Below, piece by piece: positions 1 through 12,700 of a stretch of 64,000 bases of DNA. Under the pieces are notes generated by a model. That model worked only from the letters and a program-made list of their open reading frames with translations, was not told where the DNA came from and did no database searches. The DNA is taken from contig JBAMDO010000052.1 of assembly GCA_037074765.1 (NCBI GenBank), positions 124,001 through 188,000 on the forward strand, in the 5' to 3' direction. The stretch comes from Mansonella perstans. Its lineage: Eukaryota; Nematoda; Chromadorea; Rhabditida; Onchocercidae. A program made the position numbers and the translations under genes. The number at the start of each line of letters is the position of its first letter. The first letter of the stretch is position 1.

Positions 1-3000
1 AGCTATGATAAATTTTGAATTAGGAATAAATCAAACATCACAGCTTGATGGTTAAATTCTGAAGGAAATGCAATTATAACGATAATAAGCATTTTTTCTG
101 CCATGTCTATTTTTGACTATAAATTACTATAATTTCGAGCTTTGAAATTGATTTTTTATCAAATTAGCAAATAAAATTGGAGGCAGTTCTGCTAAAATTA
201 AAACAAGAGCAGTTTTGCTATAAATTTATTCAATCAATAAAATTACCAAAAAAAAATTTTTTCTAGATTTTTTTTTGCTGAAATTTTTTGCAGTATTCTC
301 ACTTTATTTGAGCATTTTTTTCAAAAATAAATATTCTGAAAAAAAAAAACCACTGAAAGCTGAGGACTAGGCCTAGGCCTATTTGTGTACAATTTTCATT
401 TCCTCGTGCTCTCTCTGTCTACATTTTTCTGTCCAAGAAATATGAAAAGAAAAAAACAAAAACAAATACTAAATATGTGTACTGTTGTATTTATGAATTA
501 ACCCGGAACATGCGACAACCGATGATAGGCAGTCTTTGAGACAATATTTTTAATATTTTATTGCTTCACTATTTTTCCTTTTAAAACAACTTTTATCGAT
601 TTAAAATGTGAACTTTGATATCTATTCTTCTGTTCTTGCTTTCACATTCGCTGCCAGAAATTTTTTTCTATCTTATCGAATTCCTCTCTGTATTCCATGT
701 ATCATTAATTTGGGCCTTAGGCTCTATTTTTGTTTCTTTTTTTACAACTTACCAAATTAATAATAAGTGAATTTCTCTTATCGAATTCTTCTACAAATCT
801 TTTTTGCTGCATTTCTCAAAAAGATGCTTTGCCAGTATTAATTGATAATTAATTTCCATTAAATAAAATATTATTAATGAATTATTAATTAAGACTTAAA
901 GATTAGAAAATTAATTTCCTTCGCTTTTCTTTTACAAGTTTATCCAAGTAATAATAAATGATTAATTGAATTTTAATTAATATAATGATTTTTGCTCTAG
1001 TTTCACTTATTTATTTCTTTGTTTTCAATTTATTTTTTTTTTGTTTTTTTATGAAATAATATAAGAAAAAATATGACGTGATAAAGAAAAGAATTTCAAA
1101 AGGAAAAAAAATAAAATTTAAAATTAACTGAAAAAAAAAAGAAAATGTTTGGTTGTATTTCGGACGAAATTATTTGTATCGTAAAAATTATTCTGATTAG
1201 AAAATGACTGATAACGAAAACATTTTCTTCCTTCTATTGAACTATGCTTAACTTTTTTTTTGTTTTGCTTCAATTTCACTCTAAAAATCAAAAATTTCAC
1301 ATTTCTATTAATTAATTGTAGATAAATTAGTGTGTTGTTACTATAACTGATCATTATATATATGCAGCACTTTGCTTTATTTCTTTCCTGCAATTATCAA
1401 AATTGAAATTTCATTCAATAGTTTCTTGTCACCTGATCTTTTATTGTCGGTAGATATGATTAGTTCAGTTATAAGCTGCATGCATTTATTTTTTCATTTT
1501 TTTTATTTGACATTAAAAATGTTCAATCCAAATTTGTCAAATATATTGAAAAAAAAAGAAAAAGTGTTTGTAGATGGAAAGTGACAAGAAATCATCGTAA
1601 GCATTATCTTAAATAAATCATTATCATAATTATCACAAAGCATCCTTTGCAGTTCATTTTTTTTCCTGCTCCGTCATTTTAGATTAGGAAAAGCGCAAAA
1701 AAAAAACAGTCAAAAGGCGCATTTTGATAAATGCTTCTTTTTCTTTTTAAATTTCACAAGAAATTCTTCGTAAATATTTTATGTTCGTTATAACTTTAAT
1801 GTAAATATTTAGTAATGCTCATCAAAAATTGCTTTTTTTTCATTTCATTCTTCAATGATTTATTTATTTTTCTCAATTTTTAGTCAAAATTTACAGTCTG
1901 TAAATTTAAAATTTAAAAAAAAAAAGTAGAAGTGAGAACGGTCTTCGTTTATCCTTCTTTTTCTTTCATTTCCTTCAACACTAAAACTTAATGATATTTG
2001 AATAAAAGTAAGAAAGTATGAATGAAATTTCTATTAGTTTTAATTGTAATAACAAAAGAAATTGTAATTTTGTTACTATTTCGGTTTTTTTTTTCTTTTT
2101 TTTGAGAGAGAGAAAGTTAACGTTTTTATAAAAAAATATTTTAAAGAAAAAATCATCTAATATAGTTTACGAGTTAGAGAATTGCTGTAGTGCTATATAT
2201 TAACTTTCAACAACAGTTTTCTTTTTTTCAAGATGATACTTGACTTGAGTAGTTGTGGACAACAGTGGACAGATTGATGCTATTAATAAAAGTAATAAAT
2301 TGGAAAAATTTTTTTGATTTGAAACACTGAAAAGCGTTCAATATTTCCAAATTTTTCCAATTAAAAACAACTTTTTTTTACTTAAATTAATTTATTGACG
2401 GTTAGAAACTTAAATTAATTTTTACTTAAATTAATTTATTGATGGTTAAATTATCTATTGATGGTTAGAAAGTCTTTTTTTAAGCAATTGTCTATGCAAA
2501 TACTTGAAGTAAGGTCAAATTACATTTAACATGACATATTTTTGAAATTTATTGCTGACAGTTTTTGAGTGTTTGGAACTGAAAATAACTAAAAATAATC
2601 ATCGTTTGAAATTGATACCTTTGTTTTTCAAATTTAAAATTTTGATTTACACAAATGAAACAGAATATTATCACTGATAATACTACAAATTATTGAAAAT
2701 TTGATTGATATTTTCAATCTGTTAAGGAAAATGTAAGATTTCTAAAGAGATGGGAAAATCTGATCTTGTCTGTGTCTGATCAATCATATCCAGGTTAACA
2801 AGGATTTGTTTGAACTGTAACGAATTTGCATGATTTTGATAATACCTATAATAAAATATTTTCATCTTGATCAATTCGGTAAATTCAGAATGAAATTATT
2901 TGAATTAACTAAAATGTTATTTTCTTTTTAACAAATTCTTTGGATATTCTGGAAAAAAGAGTGCCCATTATATGTGATAAAGCTGTCAGATTGTTTGCAG

Positions 3001-3439
3001 ATTTTTACAATTGAACTAATCAAAATATTTATTAGTTTTTGAGAAGCTTCCTGAAAATTTTTGAAACTGACAAAAAATTGGAAATTTTTTGAAATCTGAC
3101 AACAATATGCAAAACTTTATTCTATATAAAAAAACAACGAGAATTTAATCTGAATCACTTGTTAGGAATTTCTCTACACTCGCTTCTATTAAATAATTTC
3201 CGGAAAAAAATATTGTACCTTTAATATATTTAAAAAACTTCCAGCATCTTGTGAGTGTGAATTCATTTTCGAAACATAACACACTAAGATAGATATTTCA
3301 GAATATTTTTAATTAGTTTTCTACTAATTTCTCCTACAAAATCACGTTACGTCTATTAAACATCTAAATAATAATGTTTAGTTAAGTTTGTGATTCTATA
3401 TAAGCCATTGATTAATTTGCTGATTAATTTGATATGATA
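1..3439. other. AT-rich noncoding sequence, nothing recognised
   Basis: Homopolymer-rich DNA with no splice-supported frame. A short local duplication around TACTTAAATTAATTTATTGA occurs at about 2389-2460. Confidence 0.6.
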
Positions 3440-3960
3440 CAGTCAGGCGTTTTTTCTCTCTCTTTTTTTGACCATTTCAAGATTTTTTGGCAAAGCTTCC
3501 ACTTGAGCTTCTCAATTTATGAAAATTTTTTGCAACTTATTGATCTTTTTTTTCGACAGTTATAGATTTTCAACGTCCTCGGGGAACACCTGCCAAAAAA
3601 GTAACCAAGTGGTAAATCCACCAACCCTAAGAGCTATCTAAAGTTGGGAAAAAGTAGTCCAGCCCAAATATCGGAAAAATTGAGCAGTTATAACTTCAGC
3701 TTTCATGCATCCATTCCAAACTCAAGATATCATTCCTGTCACCAATGAGTAGATCGTTATCCAGTAATACATCATAGAAATAAAAGTGTCATCTTTATCC
3801 TCATCATCCTTTTATCATAATATATCAAAAACAATCATTTTTTAAGTTGCGTGAATGACGTTTAGTGATACTCACTTAATTTATGTTCATGTTTTACTGA
3901 ATCTCATCTCTACTAATTTCTTGCTCTTTATTCAAATTTTTTCTTTTTCATTTCAATGAT
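3440..3960. repeat. Dispersed repeat family, copy 1 (diverged)
   Basis: This aligns by eye with the copy near 15.0 kb from GGCAAAGCTTCCACTTGAGC onward, and with the adjacent copy through TCATTCCTGTCACCAATGAG and TAGAAATAAAAGTGTCATC. No open frame or terminal inverted repeat is evident. The edges are approximate. Confidence 0.55.
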
Positions 3961-4169
3961 TTTACTTAATTTTTATTCGTTTTTTTCCATAAATACTTTA
4001 TATTTGTGCTTACTTCAATTCAACAAGAGTTTGGCTTAGAAATGGTCAAAGCTTTTCTAATAAACTTAAAGTCCACTTCATCCGTCGATAGAAGCAAGTA
4101 ACTGGACTCATTAGATGGTCTATTAAGAAAGCTCAAGTGCCTTTCGTCGTGGAAATTTCTATTAAGCGA

Positions 4170-4800
4170 ACAATACAATTAAAAATCAACGGTCCCTGAG
4201 GGGACATCTTCCAAAAAATAATAGAGCGGAGAAGCCAATCGTGTAGAAATTCAACTTTTTTTCCACTCGTCGGGTTTTCCTTCAAAACGAACGTTACCAC
4301 AACGAGCAAAAATGTTATCAATGAATGAATTGTTGTCCAGCAGTGACCATAGAAATAAAGATGTTACTTTTGTTCACAGAGAATTATATTATGATAGAAC
4401 AAAAAAGGTACTTTTGCGCGAATTACTTTTAATTATTGATTCTCACTTAAATCTGCGTTCATTTCATTAATTAGCCACTTATCTTTCATATCGCCACATA
4501 TCTTTTCACGTTTTCTTTCGAGTTTCACTTTTTTCGATAAATTTAATAAACAAACATTACAGTATGAACTTTGTTCTCTTACATTAAATCCATTTATCAA
4601 GTCTCTCTCAAAATTCTCTCAAATTATCGAAAAATTTTGGGTGTTTACAAAATTCAACCGATAATGTCAAAGTATAAGAATATCATAGTGTACAAAATCA
4701 ATTTCAGAGAAAAGAGAAATAGCCATAACGGTGAATTATTGAGCGACCAATTCATAATTCATTTCGGTTAAAATTTATATCAAGGATTACTTTGTATTAG
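4170..4800. repeat. Dispersed repeat family, copy 2
   Basis: Homologous to about 15430-16040. The 122-base core 4331-4452 differs from 15570-15691 at only three positions with no gaps, and similarity of lower identity continues to about 4795 (ACAAAATTCAACCGATAATG, ATTCATAATTCATTTCGGTT). The core holds an 8-bp stem, TTTTGTTC (4368-4375) with GAACAAAA (4397-4404). The short reading frames inside are not conserved between copies, so it is probably noncoding. Confidence 0.8.
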
Positions 4801-5009
4801 AAGAAAATAATAGCAACTGGAGTGTTTAAAATGATTTTTTACATTGATATAAATTAAAAGAGATAAAGAAGTCTTAGCAGGGAATCACTGTTGTAAATAG
4901 ATAGTGTCCAGCAATTATCTAATTAATTGAAATATTTCAATTTCTTTGTCTGGCCTTTGTTCAATTCGAACAGTGGTACTGTATTCTAAAAGTAGCTCGT
5001 AATGAAGCT

Positions 5010-5400
5010 TCAAAAATGAGTATTGAGTTGCTTTTTATTATATACATTAGCTTCTGAACCAGTCACAGATCCTGTGATTACTTTTAAATTACTTTTAAAG
5101 TGAATAACTAAAATGCCATCAGTTTACATTCTTGAAAATTCAGTTGAATAATGATTTTAGCAGATTAACTTAAGTTATCATTGCTGCCATCATTGAATAG
5201 GTTTTTTGTTCATTAGTAGAGATCTAAGAAATAAAGATTTCGTTTTTTTTATTCTCATTAAAATTTTTCTATTGTCAAAAATATCAGAAACAATCATTTA
5301 CATTTAATTCATCTTTTCATTCGTACTTTTTTTTAACATCCATGCATCATATTTGTGTGTATTTATTTAGATATTAGAATACATTAATTTACATAAGTTT
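5010..5400. repeat. Dispersed repeat family, possible copy 3 (strongly diverged)
   Basis: Short matches to the neighbouring copies, such as the CATTGAATAG...AGAAATAAAGATTTC stretch at about 5193-5240 and TATCAGAAACAATCATTT at about 5281, suggest an old fragment. Weak evidence. Confidence 0.3.
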
Positions 5401-6960
5401 GTATGAGAAGTGAAAAGATGACGTAATTGAGGAGGAAGTTTTTGGCCAATGCCGGAAGTAAACAAGCCAGACGGAATAGTTGTTGCTACTTGATTAGTTT
5501 CTATTATTCATTAAAATGCATTTGATGATTTGAACAATTTATTCTGATAGTACTTAATCGTCATTTCATTAACATCCTCAATCGCTTCATTGCATAAATC
5601 AGGAAACTCATCGATCAAACTAACTTTCAACAAATTTACAACTGATCTTCATTATGATTGACCTTTGTACTCCATTACCCTTCAAAGACTGTTAGAATAT
5701 GTGAAAAAGTGAGCATTCTAATCGTTTTTTTTCCATTTCAGTTCGAGTATCATGATTTTGAATTGTATGAAAGAGAATTAACAAGTGAGGACCATTCCAA
5801 AGAATGGTTTTAAAAACTTCGATAATTTCAAATTATTTTGTTTAAACTTGATTAACAAACTTTTATAGTGTTAAACAACAGCAATTAATTCAAGTAATTT
5901 AAAATCGTTAAAACTGGGAAAAAGAATGACTATGTCAACAATGTGCATATTTCAAATATTTTCATAGAGTATTTGCTTCTCAATGAAATATGGTCTATTT
6001 CAGAATTACTTATGCATAGATTCACTTTTTTCTTTGTAAAGTAGCATAATTGGAAGTGCAATAATATTAAACGATGCTCTTTATTGATTAATTTTAAACA
6101 GTGTAGAAATTTGAAATTTTAAAAATTTTATATTATGGAAGTTGAAGAAAAAAATTTTTTTTTTGAATGCTAACTTTCTTGGGAGAAATATATTTTCTCA
6201 TTGAATAATCTAAACTTTTATGTGTGTGCTGTTTTTTTTTTTTCATTTGATGGAAATAATGAAGGATGGATATGCGAGGAGAGGAAATATGAAAGGCACA
6301 ACAATTACGGCGCAAAATTGCCACAACCATAACGCTGCTGCTAAAATAAACAAATTCGTTCATGAATATCCTTCCTGAATTTACGCATGAAATGTTGTTG
6401 TCACGTGTATTTTGCATTGCAAGGTTATTTAGGTCTCGTTATTTCTCGATTCTATTAAGTTTATTCAGAAAGCTAAAAGGTTCATTTTCAGGACTGAATA
6501 CATTTGAACTGAAAAAGAGAAGTTTGAATTGCTTGCACATGCACGTTATTCCTTATTTTTCCATGCCTAATTTGTTATTATTTCATTCCTGAATATTTAT
6601 TTTTTCTTACCACTGCTTCTTCCTCATTTCATCTAATGTTATTTTGCTAAAGGAAGAAATCACGATTCTACTATTGTCTAAGAACACTAGTAGATATTCA
6701 GTCTTATCTGAAACACATTTGATATTACTATTCCGGTTGACGCTACTGCAATCATTATTATTGCCAGAATATTACTTGATTTGGAAAATATATTAGCGGG
6801 CAACATAACGTTTCGTCACTGTCCAGTGAAAATTCGACTTTTCGATTTGAAGATCGAATTAAAAAAAAGAAAACAAGTCATTCCGGAATTGGTTACTACT
6901 ACTGTAGTACCCATTGCACTGCACTGAAACTTTTAGGACGTCGTCTCTGTTGCATCGCCA

Positions 6961-7006
6961 CTGCAGCTCAAGGCGCCGCAACGCGGCGGCCTGCAGCTTC
7001 TGCAGC
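6961..7006. other. Small GC-rich island with nested palindromes
   Basis: About 70 percent G+C over 46 bases in a region otherwise near 25 percent. CTGCAG occurs three times, and GCCGC/GCGGC arms can pair around AAC. It is followed at about 7014-7085 by an ATT/ATC trinucleotide tract. Frames on both strands read through it; the minus frame gives a peptide like LLQKLQAAALRRLELQW, but no splice-supported gene was found. Confidence 0.5.
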
Positions 7007-7013
7007 AATATAT

Positions 7014-7085
7014 TAATCACCATTATCGTCATTATTATTACCGTTATCATCATTACCATTATCATTATCATTGTTATCACAATCA
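7014..7085. repeat. Imperfect ATT/ATC trinucleotide tract
   Basis: Runs of ATT, ATC and GTT units without long exact repetition. The reading frames across it are low-complexity Ile/Val artefacts. Confidence 0.7.
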
Positions 7086-9221
7086 AAAGTCGAGAATTGC
7101 AGTACGGTACGACGAAGCTGAGCATCGGTTTCTTGACAAACGATGCGCGCTGTTAGTTCTTTTATTTATTTTTTGTCATTTAATCATTATAGATACTTCA
7201 AGAAAAAAATTCAATTCCGATTAGTTCAATTAAACAATCACCTATTTTCCATAAATCAGTCACACCGGTATTGTGCAGATGATCACCATTCTACGTGAAC
7301 ATATTATCGCATGCATATTGTGTGGTGTATCGTGGTATTCGTAATATTGTATGTCCTTTCTAGAACATAATGAATGTTTCAGATTATTTAATAATTTAAA
7401 AACTGAAAAAGTACAGCAATAATGATAACATCACGCCGGGTAAGGTCAAAAACAGTCGAAGTAATAATATTTCAAATGAAACGGAAATATGATAGTGGAA
7501 ATTTTTGAAAAGGATTTTTTGTTTTAATCATTCGAACTGTAAAAAATAATGAAAGTGAATTGATATTTCTTTAAAGTTTACAAGAAAAAATATTTTTTAA
7601 AATACATTTGCGTTTTAAAATTTAAGTTTGAACTTTAACTTAATTTAAATTTACAGTTATTATAAAAAATTACAGATGTAAAATAGTGCACACCGATCAC
7701 TGATAAAATAATTGATTATTTAAAGATGGAAAAATTAGTTAGAAGATAAAAAATCAATCGATACTTCTTAGATAATATTCAAAAAGTTTTTTCAATTAAT
7801 TCAGTAATGCACTATGCTACCACTGACAAAATATTGTGACAAGTTTTTCCCGTAAAAATTTTATTATTAGAAAATCCATGAAGTCACAATACCAATTAAT
7901 TTTTAATTCTTTCTTTTATTTCAGAACTTGGCTTTTTTTTGGTTTCTTTTTTCTTTTCTTTAACTTGCAGTACATGGCTAAAATACATAATATGAGATAT
8001 TGGTTATTAAATTATATAATACTAAATTACATAATATAGAATATTGGTTATAATGCCTAAAATATTTATCACAAATGGCTGGCTAAATTGCATAAATAGA
8101 ATCGAATTACAGTAGCACAATCGAAAACTATGTTATCAGTAATTAGAAGTGTATTTCAAATTTGAATTTTTAAATTTCAGTGCAACAAAACATGAATCAC
8201 TTTTGTCGATAGCTTGTAATTACTAAGATATTTTGAATTACACTAATCTACACAAATGATCAGCTGTCGGTCCCCTCTTCTAAGGTTTTGATTCGAGAGA
8301 AAATGAGAAATTTTGAGGAAAAGAAACACATCAAGTATTTATCCTTCCGATGAAATTTAATTATTTTTTCAATTATTCTTCTATCATTCAAATAGGATAT
8401 ATTTTGTTTGTATAATCTATTTTAACTCATTAATTTAATAGCTTCACATAGACACATTGAAAACGTTTTTGAATGTTTAAATTTCAAAATATTTTTTTCC
8501 CTTTATCACAAGCGATTTTCGATCATCGCTAAGGTTACTTCTAAATATAACTTGTTTATTTTTTTTAACAAATTGTTTAGTGAATTCAGAATTTCTTTAT
8601 AACATCATAAATAACCAGATTTCAATTTTTATGAGCTAAAGTTTGTGTTGACTAATTGCTTTTGCTTATTTCTACAATTTAACTGCTTTATTTCCAGCTT
8701 TTAGAAAATCTTATCTGCTGATGTATGCAAATGTTTCATTGCTATTGAAGTAGTCATTGTTGATTGGAATTTCTTTTAAATTATCTCTTTAAAATAGACA
8801 AAAAAAATTTGTAAATAAATGCAAGCAAGTACATTTCATTATATTTCATGTAATTAATACATAAATGCACGTTACGATAATGTGTAGGCTCCAGGGAAAT
8901 TTGTTAATTAGAAAACTTATTTGTTAAGGTAATTAATTTCAGTTGATTAATGTTAAAAGTACTAATAAACAATACATGAGAAATTGTTGTTTGATTCAAA
9001 ATATTACAGTATCTGGAGGTGTTCAATAAACTGTGATATTTTTGATTGGTTGATAACAAAGTTAGTTATTCCTAGCTTTTTGGCTTAGTTATTGTACAGT
9101 TTACAGCTCACATTACTCTTTTCAGTGAAATTTCGAATTTAAATTTAGTCGCAATAATTCATTCTGATTTTTAGCCTCAAAATATTTTTAACCTAAGCAA
9201 TTTGAGAAATTCTAATTGAAC

Positions 9222-9278
9222 AGTTAATTGATCACATTACTTTTTATTATAGTTAATTGACCACATTACTTTTTATTG
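9222..9278. repeat. Tandem duplication of a 29-base unit
   Basis: The unit starting AGTTAATTGATCACATTACT is repeated head-to-tail (9222-9250, then 9251-9278), differing at one base (GATC to GACC) plus the 3' edge. Confidence 0.8.
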
Positions 9279-9741
9279 CTTCTCCAATTTCATGAATTCA
9301 TTCATAAGTAATGACTTTTTTTAAGATTTACTTTTTGAATATGTAATTTTTCTGTTTAAATAAAATGAGAGGGAAGAGGGGGAGGGGGAAGGAAGTGAAA
9401 AAAAAAATGAAAATTAGATCTTATTCTTACTACATATCCTATTTTATACAGCAATAGGGTCTGAAAAACATTTTTTGATTAAAGTTTTATCTATTGCTTC
9501 TTCTCTTTCTCTTCATTTTTATCTCTCTCTTTTTTTTATTCACAATTAAAACAATCAATATAAGAGCAACATTGCTATTTTCGAAATTGCATTTTATATC
9601 GATGGTTGAAAGTTGCCTTATTGAAAACAATTTTGTATTTATCCCTGCAAACTTTTTTTCTCTTATAGCCAAATGTTTATAAAATTTTTTTTTTTGCAGG
9701 TGAATAATTAAAAATTTGAATTCATTGTTACAGTAGAAAAT

Positions 9742-9769
9742 ATGATCGGTTCTGATCTGAACCGATCAT
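9742..9769. repeat. Perfect 11-bp stem hairpin followed by T9
   Basis: ATGATCGGTTC pairs exactly with GAACCGATCAT around TGATCT, then nine T. It resembles a bacterial intrinsic terminator in form, but nothing else here is bacterial. Confidence 0.7.
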
Positions 9770-12700
9770 GTTTTTTTTTCCTTCAACTTTTCCAATATTT
9801 ATTCCGAATTAAATATTTTTCATTTTTTTCGTCTGTTACATAAAATATTATTAAAATTTTTTATAGTGCGTAACTTTTTGAGTTTGAAATCTGAGAGTAA
9901 TTTTTACTTTCTTAAAATATTTCACATTAAACAAATCCTTTTGAATTTTTTCTTTAGAAACTTAGCCAGTGTGAAATTTCTAGTGAAATTGTAACTACTC
10001 GCATATTAATTGAAAATTAAATAATTGTTATCCGAAAATCTAGTCGAAAACAGTGAAAGAAATGAAAGTTCCGATAATATATAAAATATCTGTGCTTATT
10101 CAAATTATATAGTTTTTGGTTAAGAGATATTGCACAGTGAAATAAATTCTAAATTGGATTTAATTCTGTTTTTTGGAAGAGATGATTTCAACTGGATGAT
10201 TAATCAGTATGACAAATTGTTGTTTTTTACAAAAAACTGTTCACTATTTATCTTTTCCATCATTCATCACTTCATCTCTTCAGATCATACCAACCTTTTA
10301 ACCTTTGATTTAATCTTATGGATAATGAATTGTGATGCATGTTGAACAGTTCAATTTGACCTAATAAAAGTAGTTTAATCTGAATGAAATCCTTGGGACG
10401 GAAAAAACTTTCAGAAGGAGATCGTTCAGGAACAGTTTGGTTACTAAAATTTATTTTTGTTGCATCGGAAGTAAATGTTTAATGTTGCATATTAAACAGT
10501 CCATTTATAAATTAACAATGAAAAATGTAAATGTCAAGATGATGCATAAATATGCATATAGTGGACGCTAAATTCATGAATTACCACCTTATTATGGGAT
10601 TATTGGTCGTGTCATGTATATATTAATGATTTGAAAATCTTCTAGAAATTCACATGGAATAACTTGCACTGTTAGGCTAAATTTACTAGATAAGTCATTT
10701 TTCTGGAATCGAACGAACAATATTTTCTAAATTGATTTTACATTTAAATTTTTATTGAAATTTTTCAAAAACATCCAAGCGTAAATCATTTTCTTGCTTT
10801 CCTTTCTTTCTCTGTCTTCTCTACCGCCTTTTTAATTCATATTATGGTGAGAAAAAAATGAATAAATTTTAAAGGTGCTTTAACAAATGATGAATTCACA
10901 TTGTCACAATGCTTCAGGCTTTTGCTTAACACTTTCATTTCATTTCTTATCACTTTCCTCCTTGTCGAATATATGCCATTTCTTTTTGGTATTTTCATCA
11001 TTAAATATTTTTTGAGATAAAATTCCAGTTTTTTAATTTTTGGGATTCAAAAGTGAACAGTTTTTGAATGTGGATCTTTTAGCTTTTTGTATTTTAATAT
11101 TTGTGCACAAATTGAGTTTTTCATATTTTTCAAGAATTTTCTCTTTTTTATGTTTTTAGTAAAGAAATCAGTATGGCCATAGAAATGCCTTTAATTTCTG
11201 ATTTAACTTTTGTTGTTGTAAACTCATCATCAGTTGGTTTAACTTAGCAATTGTCATTTTGTCGTTTTGAAATCCTTCTAATTGAGATTCTTCTAAACAT
11301 CTTTTTCAAAGAGAAAAATCAATCTAAAATTTTCGTAGCAATAAAAAGATAATATAAAGAATGGCTTTTTTTTTATATCACAAATATAGCAATGATTTCT
11401 AATAAAATAAAAAAAATGCAATTTATCGACATTTATTGATTTCTTCATTTTAAATATTAGTTAAGTTCAATTTGCACTTTAATGTGGAAAAGTCAATTTA
11501 TAGCATAATAAGCAAACTTTTCTTACTCCACTCTTCTCATAATACTGTGCTGTAAGTATCCTTCATTTTAGCAAAAAAAAATTGAAGAAAGATAAGAAAG
11601 AGATTAGAGCAAAAAAGAAATTTTTTCTGTTCCATAGGTGTCTATTTGTGATAGCTACATTGGATCTTATTCTGTGTGCAAGAAAATTGAATTTTAGCTA
11701 CTGAAATTAAATGAACTAAATTTTGGGTTCTATTTGCTATCCAAAAAGCTCATGATTCAATTGTGTAGATAAATAGGCCTATATTCATCCGTCTTTTTTC
11801 TTCATCTTATAAATGCATTCATCTTAACTTTTTCCTTTCCATATTTCGATTAATTCTAATAATATTGTTTACGCTCAAAATTTGCAAATTCATAATAAAT
11901 GAATTTTCCTTTTTCGAAAAAAAAATTGCATCATTTAATTCTTTCATATTTTCATACCTTCAATGGGCTTATCGTTTTGTAAGTTAAAATATTTATCCAT
12001 ACTTGCCTCACACGTTGCACTTCTTAAGATATCTGTCCACACTTGTCCATATTTGCTCTTCTCAAATACTTACCCTAGAATATTGCGCTTCTCTATTAAA
12101 TGCCGCATAACCTTTAACATATTTCACTTATGTAAAGGTTTCAACGGAGTAGCAGCTTAATAAGTAACACAGAAAAATGACACTTAAAATATGCGAAACT
12201 GAAACAATTATATATTTTGAAGTATTCAATGAAATTGTTATAATTTTCGGTTGGTCAATTAAGTAATGAGTAGTAGGAGCAAATAACAAAAATTAATAAT
12301 GTGGAGTCTTTTTTTTTTCGCAGCTATAGTTTGATTAATTGATAACTGTTTGAATTATGCTAATACCGATGGCAGCAGTTCGAATTGAATTTAAAATGAA
12401 ATGAAATTTCTTGCAAATTTTTGTTTGTTTCCTTGGCTATTGCTTTTTTGATTTCAGCACTTTCTTTTGAATTCAGTTTTTCTACTCTTTCCCAAATAAA
12501 ATATTTTTCTTGCTTTCTCTTCAAAAAAAAAAATCATTTTTGCAAAATCATTGAAAATTAAAATCAATATTTCTTTATTTTCAATTTTGGAGTCTTATAA
12601 AAATGTTAAATATCGAGCTGTAGCAACCGATAGATGTAATATACAACAATTACAACGACATTCTTGAATCAATTCTAGTATTTATAACATAACGGGATCG

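Noticed and set aside
4193..4200. TCCCTGAG, the lin-4/miR-125 seed
   Set aside because: The following bases do not match the mature miRNA and the local fold is only a five-base-pair hairpin.
6859..7156. Frames on both strands rich in Ile/Val/Met
   Set aside because: Driven by the ATT/ATC tract; only the adjacent GC-rich block is of interest.
9742..9779. Hairpin plus T-run resembling a bacterial intrinsic terminator
   Set aside because: No bacterial genes nearby and the genome is clearly eukaryotic; kept only as a hairpin.
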